DNA of 38,892 nt from Rhodocyclaceae bacterium (GTDB lineage: Bacteria; Pseudomonadota; Gammaproteobacteria; Burkholderiales; Rhodocyclaceae): assembly GCA_013426785.1 (NCBI GenBank), contig JACDZI010000024.1, forward strand, positions 1-38,892. Direction: 5' to 3'. Positions within the stretch are counted from its first letter, which is position 1. Every line of letters starts with the position of its first letter. Position numbers and translations under genes: made by a program. Shown one piece after another: positions 30,050-38,877 of the stretch. Under the pieces are notes generated by a model. The model was given only the letters and a program-made list of their open reading frames with translations. It was not told where the DNA came from and ran no database searches.

Positions 30050-31920
30050 CCGCGCAATCTCTTCAGATGAACCAGCAGCACGGCAATCGCTGCGGGCGTC
30101 ACGCCCTGGATGCGGCTGGCCTGCCCGACGGTCTGCGGCCGATGCTGGGCCAGGCACTGGCGGACCTCGAACGAGAGTCCATTGAGCGCCGCGTAATCGA
30201 GGTCGGCCGGGATCGGCTGATTTTCCTGCGCCGCCATCTTCGCCACTTCCTCTTTCTGCCGCACGATGTAGCCGTGGTACTTGGCCTGGATATCCACCTG
30301 CTCGATGATGTCGGCCGCTTCGAGCGGAGCGCCGGCGCCGGGCAATGTCATCAGGTCGGCATAGCCCACCTCGGGACGGCGGAGCAGTTCGAACAGGCTG
30401 TATTCGCGCTCGATCGGCTTGCCCAGCACCCGTTCGACTTCGTGCATCGCCACCACGTTCGGGTTGATCCAGACATGCCGGAGGCGTTCGACCTCGGCTG
30501 CGATGGCATCGCGCTTGCGGTTGAACACATCCCAGCGCACATCATCGACCAGCCCGAGCCGGCGGCCCGCTTCGGTCAGGCGCAGGTCGGCATTGTCCTC
30601 GCGCAGGCTGAGCCGAAACTCGGCGCGGCTGGTGAACATCCGGTAGGGTTCGCTGACGCCGCGAGTGATCAGGTCATCCACCAGCACCCCCAGATAGGCT
30701 TCGTCGCGGCGCGGCCACCAACCCTCCAGCCCTTTGGTCTGCCGGGCTGCGTTCAGTCCGGCCAGCAGTCCCTGGGCGGCCGCCTCCTCATAACCAGTGG
30801 TGCCGTTGATCTGCCCGGCAAAGAACAGCCCGCCGATGGCCTGCGTCTCCAGCGTCGCCTTGAGTGCCTGCGGATCGAAATAATCATATTCGATCGCATA
30901 GCCGGGCCGGGTGATGTGGCAGCGTTCGAGGCCGCGGATCGAATGGACCAGCTCCAGTTGCACGTCGAAGGGTAGGCTGGTCGAGATGCCTTGCGGATAG
31001 TATTCGTGCGTCGTCAGCCCCTCGGGTTCGAGGAAGATCTGATGGGCATCTTTGCCCGCGAACTTGTGGATCTTGTCCTCGATCGACGGGCAGTAACGCG
31101 GCCCGACCCCCGCGATCACACCGGTAAACATCGGCGAGCGATCCAATCCGCCACGAATGATGTCGTGCGTATGGGCATTCGTATGGGTAATCCAGCAGGG
31201 CACCTGGCGCGGATGTTGCTCGGCATTGCCGAGGAAGGAAAACACCGGCACCGGGTCTTCGCCCGGCTGTTCCTGCATCACGGAGAAATCGATGGTCTTG
31301 CCGTCGAGCCGGGGTGGTGTGCCGGTCTTCAGTCGCCCGACCGGCAGTAGCAATTCGCGCAGGCGTTCTGCCAGCGATAGTGATGGGGGATCGCCGAAGC
31401 GTCCGGCGCGGTATTGTTCCAGCCCGACATGGACTTGTCCGTTCAGGAAAGTGCCGGCGGTCAGCACCACCGTGGGCGCCTCGAAATGCACTCCAAGCTG
31501 CGTCACCACCCCGGTCACCCTGTCACCCGCAACCGTGATGTCATCGACCGCCTGCTGGAACAAGGTCAGGTTCGATTGGTTTTCCAGCCGGTGGCGAATC
31601 GCCTCACGATACAGCGCGCGGTCGGCCTGCGCCCGGGTCGCGCGCACCGCCGGCCCCTTCGAGGCATTGAGGGTGCGGAACTGGATGCCCGCCTCGTCGG
31701 TCGCCGCCGCCATCGCTCCGCCGAGCGCATCCACCTCGCGGACCAGATGACCCTTGCCGATCCCGCCGATCGACGGGTTGCAGGACATGGCCCCCAGCGT
31801 TTCGATGTTGTGGGTCAGCAGCAGCGTCTGCGCGCCCATGCGTGCCGCAGCGAGCGCCGCCTCGGTGCCGGCATGGCCGCCACCGATCACGATGACATCG
31901 AATCTTTGCGGGTAAAGCAT
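30046..31920 (-). CDS. mnmG: tRNA uridine-5-carboxymethylaminomethyl modification enzyme MnmG
   Basis: A 624-residue FAD protein that, with MnmE, modifies wobble uridine 34 of tRNAs. FAD-binding N-terminus [23 protein letters not shown], the signature [24 protein letters not shown], the second signature [22 protein letters not shown], and the C-terminal MnmE/tRNA-binding domain ([40 protein letters not shown]) are clear. Full length. A dispersed-repeat copy ends two bases before the ATG, so no Shine-Dalgarno is visible. Confidence 0.98.
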   Translation of the reverse strand: MLYPQRFDVIVIGGGHAGTEAALAAARMGAQTLLLTHNIETLGAMSCNPSIGGIGKGHLVREVDALGGAMAAATDEAGIQFRTLNASKGPAVRATRAQADRALYREAIRHRLENQSNLTLFQQAVDDITVAGDRVTGVVTQLGVHFEAPTVVLTAGTFLNGQVHVGLEQYRAGRFGDPPSLSLAERLRELLLPVGRLKTGTPPRLDGKTIDFSVMQEQPGEDPVPVFSFLGNAEQHPRQVPCWITHTNAHTHDIIRGGLDRSPMFTGVIAGVGPRYCPSIEDKIHKFAGKDAHQIFLEPEGLTTHEYYPQGISTSLPFDVQLELVHSIRGLERCHITRPGYAIEYDYFDPQALKATLETQAIGGLFFAGQINGTTGYEEAAAQGLLAGLNAARQTKGLEGWWPRRDEAYLGVLVDDLITRGVSEPYRMFTSRAEFRLSLREDNADLRLTEAGRRLGLVDDVRWDVFNRKRDAIAAEVERLRHVWINPNVVAMHEVERVLGKPIEREYSLFELLRRPEVGYADLMTLPGAGAPLEAADIIEQVDIQAKYHGYIVRQKEEVAKMAAQENQPIPADLDYAALNGLSFEVRQCLAQHRPQTVGQASRIQGVTPAAIAVLLVHLKRLRG

Positions 31921-31922
31921 GA

Positions 31923-31946
31923 AAAAGTCGGCGATGGCAGGACGGC
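31923..31946 (-). repeat. Dispersed 24-bp repeat, copy F (mnmG leader)
   Basis: On the - strand GCCGT followed by CCTGCCATCGCCGACTTTT, one mismatch from copy H. It ends two bases from the mnmG start codon and occupies the place where a ribosome binding site would be expected. Confidence 0.8.
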
Positions 31947-31987
31947 AGAAGGGGGCGAATGATACGCCGAAGACCCTGCTGTTTTAC

Positions 31988-32003
31988 TGTTTCACGTGAA
32001 ACC
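31988..32003. other. parS: parS-like centromere site 1
   Basis: TGTTTCACGTGAAACC matches the conserved ParB-binding palindrome TGTTTCACGTGAAACA at 15 of 16 positions. It lies at the upstream end of the mnmG-rsmG-parA-parB operon. Confidence 0.88.
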
Positions 32004-32011
32004 GCAGCTAG

Positions 32012-32027
32012 AGTTTCACGTGAAACA
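32012..32027. other. parS: parS-like centromere site 2
   Basis: AGTTTCACGTGAAACA matches the parS palindrome at 15 of 16 positions. Its centre is 24 bases from that of site 1; the second half is perfect. Confidence 0.88.
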
Positions 32028-32029
32028 TA

Positions 32030-32779
32030 TCAATCTTTCCTGCCACCTAAACCGAGGTAGGCCTCGACCACCTTCGGATCATCGGCCAAAGCATCGGATT
32101 CGCCAGCCAGTGCAATCTCGCCGGTTTCGAGAACGTAACCATAGTCCGATACCTGTAACGCCGCCCGCGCATTCTGCTCAACCAGCAGGATCGCCACGCC
32201 GAGCGCACGCAGGTCGGAAATGACGCGGAAGATCTCGCGCACGATCAGCGGCGCCAGACCCAGACTCGGCTCGTCTAGCATGAGGATCTTCGGTTGCGCC
32301 ATCAGGGCACGGCCCACCGCCAGCATCTGGCGTTCGCCGCCCGACAGCGTGCCGGCCATCTGCTGATGTCGTTCCTTGAGGCGTGGGAAGATGCTGTAAA
32401 CCTTGTCCAGCGTCTGCTGTTCATCGCGAAAACCGAGCCGCCTGCGCATGAAGGCGCCCAACAGCAGGTTGTCGGCCACGCTCATTTCGCCGAACAATTC
32501 GCGCTTCTCCGGCACCAGCGTCATGCCGCGTGCCACCATCTGCTCGATGTCGATGTGCCGATACACCTCGCCCTGATAGCGCACTTCCCCACTACCGAAC
32601 GGCAACACACCCATGATAGCGGCGAGCAGGGTCGTCTTGCCGGCGCCGTTCGGCCCAATCACCGTGACGATCTGACCCGGTTGCACCTTGAGCGAGACAT
32701 GATGGAGCGCCTCGACCTTGCCGTAAGAGACGCAGAGGTCGCTGACATCCAATATTGGCACCAGGATCGGTTCCGTCAT
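32030..32779 (-). CDS. livF: Branched-chain amino acid-type ABC transporter ATP-binding protein LivF
   Basis: A 249-residue ATPase. Walker [10 protein letters not shown], signature GTLSGGERQMLAVGRALM, Walker B KILMLDEPSLGLAPLIV and switch His in LLVEQNARAALQVSDYGYVLETG (the LivF-type EQN). It powers a LivHM-type permease. The start overlaps the livMG stop by ATGA. The substrate is an amino acid or amide-like compound by family; it is not certain that it is a branched-chain amino acid. Confidence 0.95.
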   Translation of the reverse strand: MTEPILVPILDVSDLCVSYGKVEALHHVSLKVQPGQIVTVIGPNGAGKTTLLAAIMGVLPFGSGEVRYQGEVYRHIDIEQMVARGMTLVPEKRELFGEMSVADNLLLGAFMRRRLGFRDEQQTLDKVYSIFPRLKERHQQMAGTLSGGERQMLAVGRALMAQPKILMLDEPSLGLAPLIVREIFRVISDLRALGVAILLVEQNARAALQVSDYGYVLETGEIALAGESDALADDPKVVEAYLGLGGRKD

Positions 32780-34578
32780 TCCACACCCCCGAGATACGCC
32801 TCGATTACCGCCGGATCAATCTGCACCTCGTGCGGCAGGCCCTCGGCGATCTTCTTGCCGAACTCCATCACCACCACCCGGTCGGCCAGATCCATGACGA
32901 ATTCCATGTCGTGCTCGACCAGCAGCACACCCATGCCTTCGGCGCGCAACTGTTTCAGCAGCTCGGCCAGCGCCTGCTTTTCGAGGAAACGCAAGCCGGC
33001 GGCCGGTTCGTCGAGCAGCAGCAGGCAGGGATCCGCCGCCAACGCCCGGGCAATTTCGACGATGCGCTGCTTGCCGAGCGGCAGGCTGCCGGCGGCATCA
33101 TCGAGGTGCATGCCCAAACCGACCCGCTCGCACTGGCGGGCCGCCTCGGCCAGCAGGCGAAGCTCTTCGCCGCGCTCGAGATGCAACATGGCCACCGGTA
33201 CGCCGTGCCGGCCGCGCATGTGAGCGCCGAGGGCAACGTTCTCCAGCACCGTCATGCCGGCCAGCAGGCGCACATGCTGAAAGGTGCGGCTCATGCCCAT
33301 GCGCGCGATAGTGCGAGAATTCAGGCCGGCAACAGCCTCACCGAGAAAGTGCACTTCGCCGGACGTGGGCGGATCGACGCCGGTAATCAGATTGAACAGG
33401 GTCGACTTGCCGGCGCCATTCGGACCGATCAGGGCGAGGATCTCGCCGGCCGATACCGCGAGATTCATCCGGTCGTTGGCCAGCAGGCCGCCGAACTGCT
33501 TGACGGCATCCTTAACCTCAAGCAGTCGCGTGCCGCCCGACGGCACGGCCCGGCGGGGCAGGGGTTCGGCCTCACGCAGCCGTCCCGCCAGCGCCGACTT
33601 TTGCTCCGGCACCCAGCGCGCCAGCCAGGGCCAGAGGCCATCGCGAGCGCGGTGCAGCACCACGATCATCAGCAGGCCGAAGGCGATCACCTCGAAATTG
33701 CCGGTGGCGCCGAACAACTGCGGCAGCAGGTCCTGCAGCCACTGCTTGAGGATGGTGATGACCGCCGCCCCGACCAGCGCTCCCCAGACGTGCGCGGCCC
33801 CGCCGATCACCGCCATGAACAGGTATTCGATGCCGATGTGCAGGCCGAAGGGCGTCGGATTGACGAAGCGTTGCAGGTGGGCGTAGAGCCAACCCGACAG
33901 GCAGGCGAACAGGGCAGCCAGTACGAAGATGACCAGCTTGGCGCGGCCGGTATCGACGCCCATCGCCTCGGCCATCACCACGCCGCCCTTGAGCGCACGG
34001 ATGGAACGCCCGGCGCGCGAATCGAGCAGGTTGCGCGTCAGCCAGACCGCCATCAGAAGTACCAACCAGATCAGGTAGTAATAATGGCGGCCGTCGCGCA
34101 GTTCGAAGCCAGCCAGGCTCAAGGAAGGAATGCCGCTGATGCCGGTGTGACCGCCGAGGAATTCGAGGTTGCCGAACAAGAAGTAAAGCGAGATGCCCCA
34201 GGCGATGGTGCCCAGCGGCAGGTAGTGGCCCGACAGGCGCAGTGTCAGGAGGCCGAGCAGCAAGGCTACCAGGGCCGTAACCACCATGCCGGCGACCAAC
34301 CCGCCCCAGGGATTCGCCAGCAGGCCCATCCAGGCGGGCAGGTTGGTGGCCGTCGTCAGCCAGGCGGTCGCATAGGCACCGAGCCCGACGAAGGCGGCCT
34401 GGCCGAAGGAAGTGAGACCGCCGACCCCTGTCAGGAGGACCAGCCCGAGCGCCACCAGCGCATACAGGCCGATGTAGTTGAGCAGGGTGATATGGAATTC
34501 CGGCAGGAACTGCGGCCCGAGGACCAGCAGGACCAGGAACACGCCGAGGATGGGGCCGGGCGCCAGCAAGGACCTCAT
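32776..34578 (-). CDS. Fused ABC transporter permease (LivM) and ATPase (LivG)
   Basis: A 600-residue protein joining two normally separate subunits. Residues 1 to about 322 are a LivM permease: LLTGVGGLTSFGQAAFVGLGAYATAWL, LPLGTIAWGISLYFLFGN, the coupling region RNLLDSRAGRSIRALKGGVVMAEAMGVD and IGIEYLFMAVIGGAAHVWGALVGA. Residues from about 352 are LivG: Walker A GPNGAGKST, GMSRTFQHVRLLAGMTVLENV, signature [16 protein letters not shown], Walker B LLLLDEPAAGL and LLVEHDMEFVMDLADRVVVMEFG. The linker (about 323-351) holds a dispersed-repeat copy read as QKSALAGRL (residues 326-334). ATG 34578 overlaps the livH stop by ATGA; the open frame further upstream is only the shadow of livH. Such fusions are known in the family. 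Confidence 0.94.
   Translation of the reverse strand: MRSLLAPGPILGVFLVLLVLGPQFLPEFHITLLNYIGLYALVALGLVLLTGVGGLTSFGQAAFVGLGAYATAWLTTATNLPAWMGLLANPWGGLVAGMVVTALVALLLGLLTLRLSGHYLPLGTIAWGISLYFLFGNLEFLGGHTGISGIPSLSLAGFELRDGRHYYYLIWLVLLMAVWLTRNLLDSRAGRSIRALKGGVVMAEAMGVDTGRAKLVIFVLAALFACLSGWLYAHLQRFVNPTPFGLHIGIEYLFMAVIGGAAHVWGALVGAAVITILKQWLQDLLPQLFGATGNFEVIAFGLLMIVVLHRARDGLWPWLARWVPEQKSALAGRLREAEPLPRRAVPSGGTRLLEVKDAVKQFGGLLANDRMNLAVSAGEILALIGPNGAGKSTLFNLITGVDPPTSGEVHFLGEAVAGLNSRTIARMGMSRTFQHVRLLAGMTVLENVALGAHMRGRHGVPVAMLHLERGEELRLLAEAARQCERVGLGMHLDDAAGSLPLGKQRIVEIARALAADPCLLLLDEPAAGLRFLEKQALAELLKQLRAEGMGVLLVEHDMEFVMDLADRVVVMEFGKKIAEGLPHEVQIDPAVIEAYLGGVE
33579..33602 (+). repeat. Dispersed 24-bp repeat, copy G (LivM-LivG junction)
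   Basis: GCCGT followed by CCCGCCAGCGCCGACTTTT, the majority form. It lies antisense to the fused livMG gene, within the interdomain linker, and is read as KSALAGR. Confidence 0.82.
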
Positions 34579-35618
34579 TCCTCTTCCTCGACATGACGAC
34601 TGGTCAGCGAGCGCCATACCAGCACCGGGATGATCAGGGTAAAGACGATCACTTCCTTGAAGGCCGAAGCATAGAAGGAGGAAAAGGATTCCAGCAGCCC
34701 GACCAGCAATGCACCCGCCGCCGCCACCGGATAGCTGACCAGCCCGCCGATGATGGCACCGACAAAGCCCTTGAGGCCGACCAGAAAGCCGGTGTCGTAA
34801 TAGATGGTGGTGATCGGCGCGATCAGGATGCCGGACAGGGCGCCGATCGCTGCCGCCAGCAGGAAGGTCAGCTTGCCGGCCAGCGTGGTCGAAATGCCCA
34901 TCAGCCGCGCGCCGGAGCGATTGATCGCCGTTGCCCGCAGCGCCTTGCCGTAGAGACTGCGGCCAAAGAAGATATACAACGCGACGATCAGCACGGCGCT
35001 GGCACCCACCACCCACAGGCTCTGCCCGGTGATGGTCAGGCCGCCGACCTCGAACGCCGCTTCCGAGAAGGCTGGCGTGCGCGAACCCTCGGCGCCGAAA
35101 AACAGCAGGCCCAGCCCAACCAGCGCCAGATGCAGGGCCACCGCAACAATCAGCAGGATCAGCACCGGCGCCTCGGCGATCGGCTGGAAGGCGACGCGGT
35201 ACAACTGCGGCCCGAGCGGTACCACCACCGCGAGCGCCAGCAGCACTTGCAGCAGCAGCGGCCAATCTTTCGGCGCGGCGCCGGCGGCACCGAACACCAG
35301 CCCGATCATGACGAGTGGATAGACGAGCTGACGCGCGACGAGTCCGGCCAGTTGCCGCGAACCCTGCCGCCAAGCGTGCGGGGCATCGATGGCGGTCACC
35401 GCCACGCCAAGGCCGAGCAACAGCCATAGCGTGCCGGGGGCCTGGCCGGCCTGCAGGCTGGCCAGCGTCAAGGCACCATAGGCGACGAATTCGCCCTGCG
35501 GGATGAAGATCACGCGCGTCACGGCAAACACCAGCACGAGGGCGAGCGACAGCAAGGCGTAGATCGCACCGTTGACGATGCCATCCTGCCCGAGCAGCAG
35601 CGCGATTTGCAGATCCAT
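34575..35618 (-). CDS. livH: Branched-chain amino acid-type ABC transporter permease LivH
   Basis: A 347-residue membrane permease. N-terminus QIALLLGQDGIVNGAIYALLSLALVLVFAVTRVIFIPQGEFVAYGAL is typical of LivH. The coupling region RSLYGKALRATAINRSGARLMGIS and the C-terminal GFLVGLKGFVGAIIGGLVSYPVAAAGALLVGLLESF are conserved. The middle is longer than in E. coli LivH, adding extra hydrophobic segments (residues about 70-150). It is the first permease gene after livK, separated by a hairpin. Confidence 0.94.
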   Translation of the reverse strand: MDLQIALLLGQDGIVNGAIYALLSLALVLVFAVTRVIFIPQGEFVAYGALTLASLQAGQAPGTLWLLLGLGVAVTAIDAPHAWRQGSRQLAGLVARQLVYPLVMIGLVFGAAGAAPKDWPLLLQVLLALAVVVPLGPQLYRVAFQPIAEAPVLILLIVAVALHLALVGLGLLFFGAEGSRTPAFSEAAFEVGGLTITGQSLWVVGASAVLIVALYIFFGRSLYGKALRATAINRSGARLMGISTTLAGKLTFLLAAAIGALSGILIAPITTIYYDTGFLVGLKGFVGAIIGGLVSYPVAAAGALLVGLLESFSSFYASAFKEVIVFTLIIPVLVWRSLTSRHVEEEE

Positions 35619-35647
35619 CGGGTCCCCTTGCCAGCCCCTACAAACAA

Positions 35648-35681
35648 CAAGGGCGCCGCATCCAGAAGAGCGGCGCCCTTG
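35648..35681 (-). terminator. Hairpin between livK and livH
   Basis: A perfect 12-bp stem (CAAGGGCGCCGC with GCGGCGCCCTTG) closes a 10-base loop. On the - strand it is followed by TTGTTTGT. It lies in the 81-base gap downstream of livK. It is probably a partial terminator or RNA-stabilising hairpin that lets the binding protein be made in excess over the membrane subunits. Confidence 0.8.
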
Positions 35682-35699
35682 CTCCGAAGTGGCCGGATT

Positions 35700-36851
35700 C
35701 TACTGGATCAGTTTCCAGTCACCATTCTCGACCTTCACCATCACGCGGGCGCGCTGATCGAAACCGAGGTGATCCTGCGCCGACATATTGACGATGCCGT
35801 GCGAGACGGTGATGTTCTTGAGCCCCTCCAGCGCATCGCGCAGCGCCAGCTTGAACTCCTTGCTGCCCGGCTTGCCTTTCTTGAGGGCAACCGGCACCGC
35901 ATTGGCCAGCAGCAGGCCGGCATCCCAGGCATGTGCGCCAAAGGTGGAGGTGCTGCCCTTGCCATGTGCCGCCTCGTACTTGCCGACATAATCGAGCGCC
36001 ACCTTCTTGATCGGGTTGTCGGCCGGCAACTGCGCGGCGATCAGCACCGGGCCGGCCGGCAGGAAAGTGCCTTCGCAGTCCTTGCCGCAGACGCGCAGGA
36101 AGTCCTTGTTGGCCACGCCGTGGGTCTGGTAGAAGGCGCCCTTGTATCCCTTTTCCTTCAAGGCCTTCTGCGGCAGCGCGGCGGGGGTGCCGGAACCGGC
36201 GATCAGCACCGCATCGGGCTTGGCCGCCATCATCTTGAGTACCTGGCCGGTCACCGAAGTATCGGCGCGGTTGTAGCGCTCGTTGGCGACGATCTGTAGT
36301 TTGCGGGCCTCGGCGATCTTGCTGAATTCGTTGAACCAGCCCTCGCCGTAGGCGTCGGCAAAGCCGATGAAGGCCACCGTCTTCACGCCGGCGCTGGTCA
36401 TGTGCTCGACGATGGCCGTGGACATCTGGATGTCGTTCTGCGGCGTCTTGAACACCCATTTGACCTTCGGGTTGGCCGTATCGACAATGCGCGAGGAAGC
36501 CGCCATCGAGATCATCGGCGTCTCGGCCTCGGCGGCAATGTCGATCATCGCCAGCGAGTTCGGGGTGATGGTGGAACCGACGATCACATCCACCTTGTCT
36601 TCGGTCAGCAGTTTGCGGGTATTCTTCACCGCCGTGGTGGTGTCGGACGCGTCGTCGAGGATGAGGAAGTTGACCTTCTCGCCGCCAATGGTCGTCGGCA
36701 TCAGCGCGAAAGTATTCTTCTCGGGAATGCCCAGCGAGGCAGCCGGGCCGGTCGCCGAGACCACCACACCCACATTGATGTCGGCCAGCACCGGTGCCGC
36801 AAACGCCGCCGTAATGGCGACCGCCAGCAGTGACTTCAGCTTCAGGTTCAT
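35700..36851 (-). CDS. livK: Periplasmic substrate-binding protein of the LivKHMGF-type transporter
   Basis: A 383-residue type I periplasmic binding protein with a signal peptide (MNLKLKSLLAVAITAAFAAPVLA, residues 1-23). Family features: INVGVVVSATGPAASLGIPEKNTFALMP, FLILDDASDTTTAVKNTRKLLTEDKVDVIVGSTITPNSLAMIDIAAEAETPMISMAAS (ligand site), KTVAFIGFADAYGEGWFNEF. The start at 36851 has a strong ribosome binding site, GGAGGAG, and is preferred over 36893. The ligand could be a branched-chain amino acid, an aromatic acid or another small molecule; the sequence alone does not decide. Confidence 0.93.
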   Translation of the reverse strand: MNLKLKSLLAVAITAAFAAPVLADINVGVVVSATGPAASLGIPEKNTFALMPTTIGGEKVNFLILDDASDTTTAVKNTRKLLTEDKVDVIVGSTITPNSLAMIDIAAEAETPMISMAASSRIVDTANPKVKWVFKTPQNDIQMSTAIVEHMTSAGVKTVAFIGFADAYGEGWFNEFSKIAEARKLQIVANERYNRADTSVTGQVLKMMAAKPDAVLIAGSGTPAALPQKALKEKGYKGAFYQTHGVANKDFLRVCGKDCEGTFLPAGPVLIAAQLPADNPIKKVALDYVGKYEAAHGKGSTSTFGAHAWDAGLLLANAVPVALKKGKPGSKEFKLALRDALEGLKNITVSHGIVNMSAQDHLGFDQRARVMVKVENGDWKLIQ

Positions 36852-36937
36852 GAATCTCCTCCGAATATTTTTTGAGAACGGCGAATTTATCATCGCTCCG
36901 TCCCGCCGTCCATGAACTTGTCAGGGTTATCCGCCCA

Positions 36938-37711
36938 TCACGCCATCAGGATATCCCAGCCGATCTTGCCGATCAGCAGGCTGGTCATGACGAGAAAGAC
37001 GACGCGCACGAAACCGCTGCCATGCTTGATGGCAAGTTTACTGCCGAGCTGCGCCCCGGCGATGTTGCACACCGCCATGCCAAGGCCAAGCATCCACAAC
37101 ACATGGCCCTGCGGCACGAACAGCAGCAGGGCGCCGGCGTTGGTGGCGGCATTGACGACTTTCGCCGTCGCCGAGGCATGCAGGAAATCCATGCCGAACA
37201 GGCGCACGAAGGCAAAGATCATGAAACTGCCCGCGCCGGGCCCGAAGAATCCGTCGTAGAAACCGAGCACCATCCCGCACAGCAGCGCCACCGGCAGAGC
37301 GTGCCGGGGCGCCACGCGCGACGCCTGCGCCTGCTTGCCGAAATCGGGCTTGGTCCAGGTGTAAATCGCCACCGCCACCAGCAGCCACAGCACCAGCGGC
37401 CGCACCACCTCCCTCGGCAGCCAGGCCACGGTCGCCGCGCCGAGGAAGGAAAGGGCGAAGGCGGCGAGCGCGGTCGGCACGGCAATCGCCCAGGGCATCT
37501 CGACCTCGCGGACGTAGCGGCGCGCGGCATTCAGCGTGCCGAAGATCGAGGCGAGCTTGTTGGTGCCGAACAGCGTCGCCGGGCTTTCCTTCGGCAGGCC
37601 GGCGAACAACGCCGGCACCTGGATCAGCCCACCGCCGCCAGCCACCGCATCGACGAAGCCGGCGAAGGTGGCGGCAACCAGAAACATCAACCAAAGGGGA
37701 TCAATTGCCAC
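36938..37711 (-). CDS. TauE/SafE (TSUP) family membrane permease
   Basis: A 257-residue protein with about eight membrane segments. Family motifs are present in both halves: FVDAVAGGGGLIQVPALFAGLPKESPATLFGTNKLASIFGT near residues 18-58 and GFYDGFFGPGAGSFMIFAFVRLFGMDFLHASATAKVVN in the second half, followed by AGAQLGSKLAIKHGSGFVRVVFLVM. Members export sulfite, sulfoacetate or other organosulfur or organic anions. The start is GTG 37711; the nearest purine-rich stretch (AGGACGG) belongs to dispersed-repeat copy H. Confidence 0.9.
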   Translation of the reverse strand: MAIDPLWLMFLVAATFAGFVDAVAGGGGLIQVPALFAGLPKESPATLFGTNKLASIFGTLNAARRYVREVEMPWAIAVPTALAAFALSFLGAATVAWLPREVVRPLVLWLLVAVAIYTWTKPDFGKQAQASRVAPRHALPVALLCGMVLGFYDGFFGPGAGSFMIFAFVRLFGMDFLHASATAKVVNAATNAGALLLFVPQGHVLWMLGLGMAVCNIAGAQLGSKLAIKHGSGFVRVVFLVMTSLLIGKIGWDILMA

Positions 37712-37718
37712 GATGTGT

Positions 37719-37742
37719 GCCGTCCTGCCAGCGCCGACTTTT
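37719..37742 (+). repeat. Dispersed 24-bp repeat, copy H (between integrase and TSUP gene)
   Basis: GCCGT followed by CCTGCCAGCGCCGACTTTT. It begins eight bases upstream of the TSUP GTG start and its T tract overlaps the integrase stop codon. Confidence 0.8.
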
Positions 37743-38724
37743 ACAACTGGTCCAGCGGACTGGTCACCCCGTGCCCGCCCTTGTTGAGCACATGGGTGTA
37801 AATCATGGTGGTGCTCACATCGCTATGGCCGAGCAGTTCCTGCACCGTGCGAATATCGGAACCGCCTTCCAGCAAATGCGTGGCGAAGGAATGGCGCAGC
37901 GTGTGGGGCGTGGCCGGCTTGGCCAGATCAGCATCGCGCACCGCCTGCTTGATGGCGCGCTGCAGTGCCTGATCCTGCACATGATGGCGGCGCGTTTCGC
38001 CGCTGCGCGGATCGATGGCCAGCTTCGCCGATGGGAACACATATTGCCAACCCCAGTCGCGCGCCGCCCCTGGATACTTGCGCTCCAGCGCGTACGGCAG
38101 ATACACCGCACCGTAGCCTTCCGCCAAATCCTGGCGGTGCAACTCCCGCACTCGCAGCAGATGCGCCCGCAACGACTCGACCAGCGCCGCCGGCAGCATC
38201 GTCACCCGATCCTTGAAGCCCTTGCCGTCGCGTACCAGAATTTCCTTGCGCGCAAAATCGACATCTTTCACGCGCAGGCGCAAACACTCCATCAGCCGTA
38301 GCCCGGCACCATAGAGCAGGCTCGCCATCAGCCAGTGCGACCCCTCCAGCCGCGTCAGCAGAGCCTGCACCTCAGCGCGTGTCAGCACCACCGGCAGGCG
38401 CTTGGGCGCCTTGGCGCGCTCGACGTTATCGAGCCAAGGCAACTCGATATCCAGCACTTCTCTGTAGAGAAACAACAGCGCGCTCTTCGCCTGATTCTGC
38501 GTGGCTGCCGCCACCTTGCCCGCCACGGCCAGATGCGTCAGAAACGCCTCGACCTCGGCCGCCCCCAGCTCGCGCGGATGACGCTTGTCAAAATACAGAA
38601 TGTATCGTTTAATCCAATCAACATAAGCCTGCTCGGTACGAATACTATAGTGCTTGAGGCGAATCTTGCCCCGTACCTGATCCAGCAGGCGCACGCCATC
38701 GGGTTGAGTTTTTTGCTCTGTCAT
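37741..38724 (-). CDS. intI: Integron integrase (IntI family tyrosine recombinase)
   Basis: A 327-residue tyrosine recombinase. The N-terminal SAM-like domain includes [33 protein letters not shown]. The catalytic set is complete: Arg in [20 protein letters not shown]-x-x-R in [24 protein letters not shown], His in [12 protein letters not shown] and the nucleophile Tyr in [21 protein letters not shown]. The stretch [21 protein letters not shown] followed by [12 protein letters not shown] is the extra patch found in integron integrases and absent from phage and XerCD recombinases. It would insert and excise gene cassettes at attI/attC. It appears intact, with no frameshift. It reads toward the TSUP gene, so cassettes would lie beyond its 5' end, at the right edge. 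Confidence 0.93.
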   Translation of the reverse strand: MTEQKTQPDGVRLLDQVRGKIRLKHYSIRTEQAYVDWIKRYILYFDKRHPRELGAAEVEAFLTHLAVAGKVAAATQNQAKSALLFLYREVLDIELPWLDNVERAKAPKRLPVVLTRAEVQALLTRLEGSHWLMASLLYGAGLRLMECLRLRVKDVDFARKEILVRDGKGFKDRVTMLPAALVESLRAHLLRVRELHRQDLAEGYGAVYLPYALERKYPGAARDWGWQYVFPSAKLAIDPRSGETRRHHVQDQALQRAIKQAVRDADLAKPATPHTLRHSFATHLLEGGSDIRTVQELLGHSDVSTTMIYTHVLNKGGHGVTSPLDQL

Positions 38725-38877
38725 TATGGGATGCGCTAAAAAAATGTATCACACTGAAGTTCAACGAATTCTAGGCGTTGATTCCAGGCGTAAACAATGT
38801 CAGACGCAATATTTTCCGTCTTTTCGGAAGTACATTTAACGTTCCCCGCTCATGACTGCCTGCGCTGAGGAAAACCT
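38725..38877. other. Region upstream of intI, possible attI
   Basis: This 153-base stretch is where the attI site of an integron normally lies. Boxes that fit the integrase consensus RYYYAAC (GTTRRRY on the other strand) are GTTCAAC at 38759-38765 and ATTTAAC at 38834-38840. A segment GCGTAAACAATGTCAGACGC (38788-38807) loosely recalls an attI core but has GTCAGAC instead of GTTRRRY. I cannot assign the recombination point. No clear LexA site and no complete attC site are visible. Confidence 0.35.

Noticed and set aside
31921-32029. Possible replication origin beside mnmG/parAB
   Set aside because: No cluster of DnaA boxes (TTATNCACA) or AT-rich unwinding region is visible. Only parS-like sites and a repeat copy are present.
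34579-35427. N-terminal extension of the livMG frame upstream of 34578
   Set aside because: The extension lies within livH in another frame and reads as Arg/Ala/Gly-rich noise. ATG 34578 gives a normal LivM N-terminus and an ATGA overlap.
32755-35429. Long + strand frames opposite livMG and livH
   Set aside because: Translation is rich in Gln, Arg, His and Asp without any domain, and the opposite strand encodes well-defined transporter motifs throughout.
36895-36915. A CCGTCCCGCCGTCC stretch that resembles the start of the 24-bp repeat
   Set aside because: It matches only the first few bases and lacks the CAGCGCCGACTTTT part, so it was not counted as a copy.
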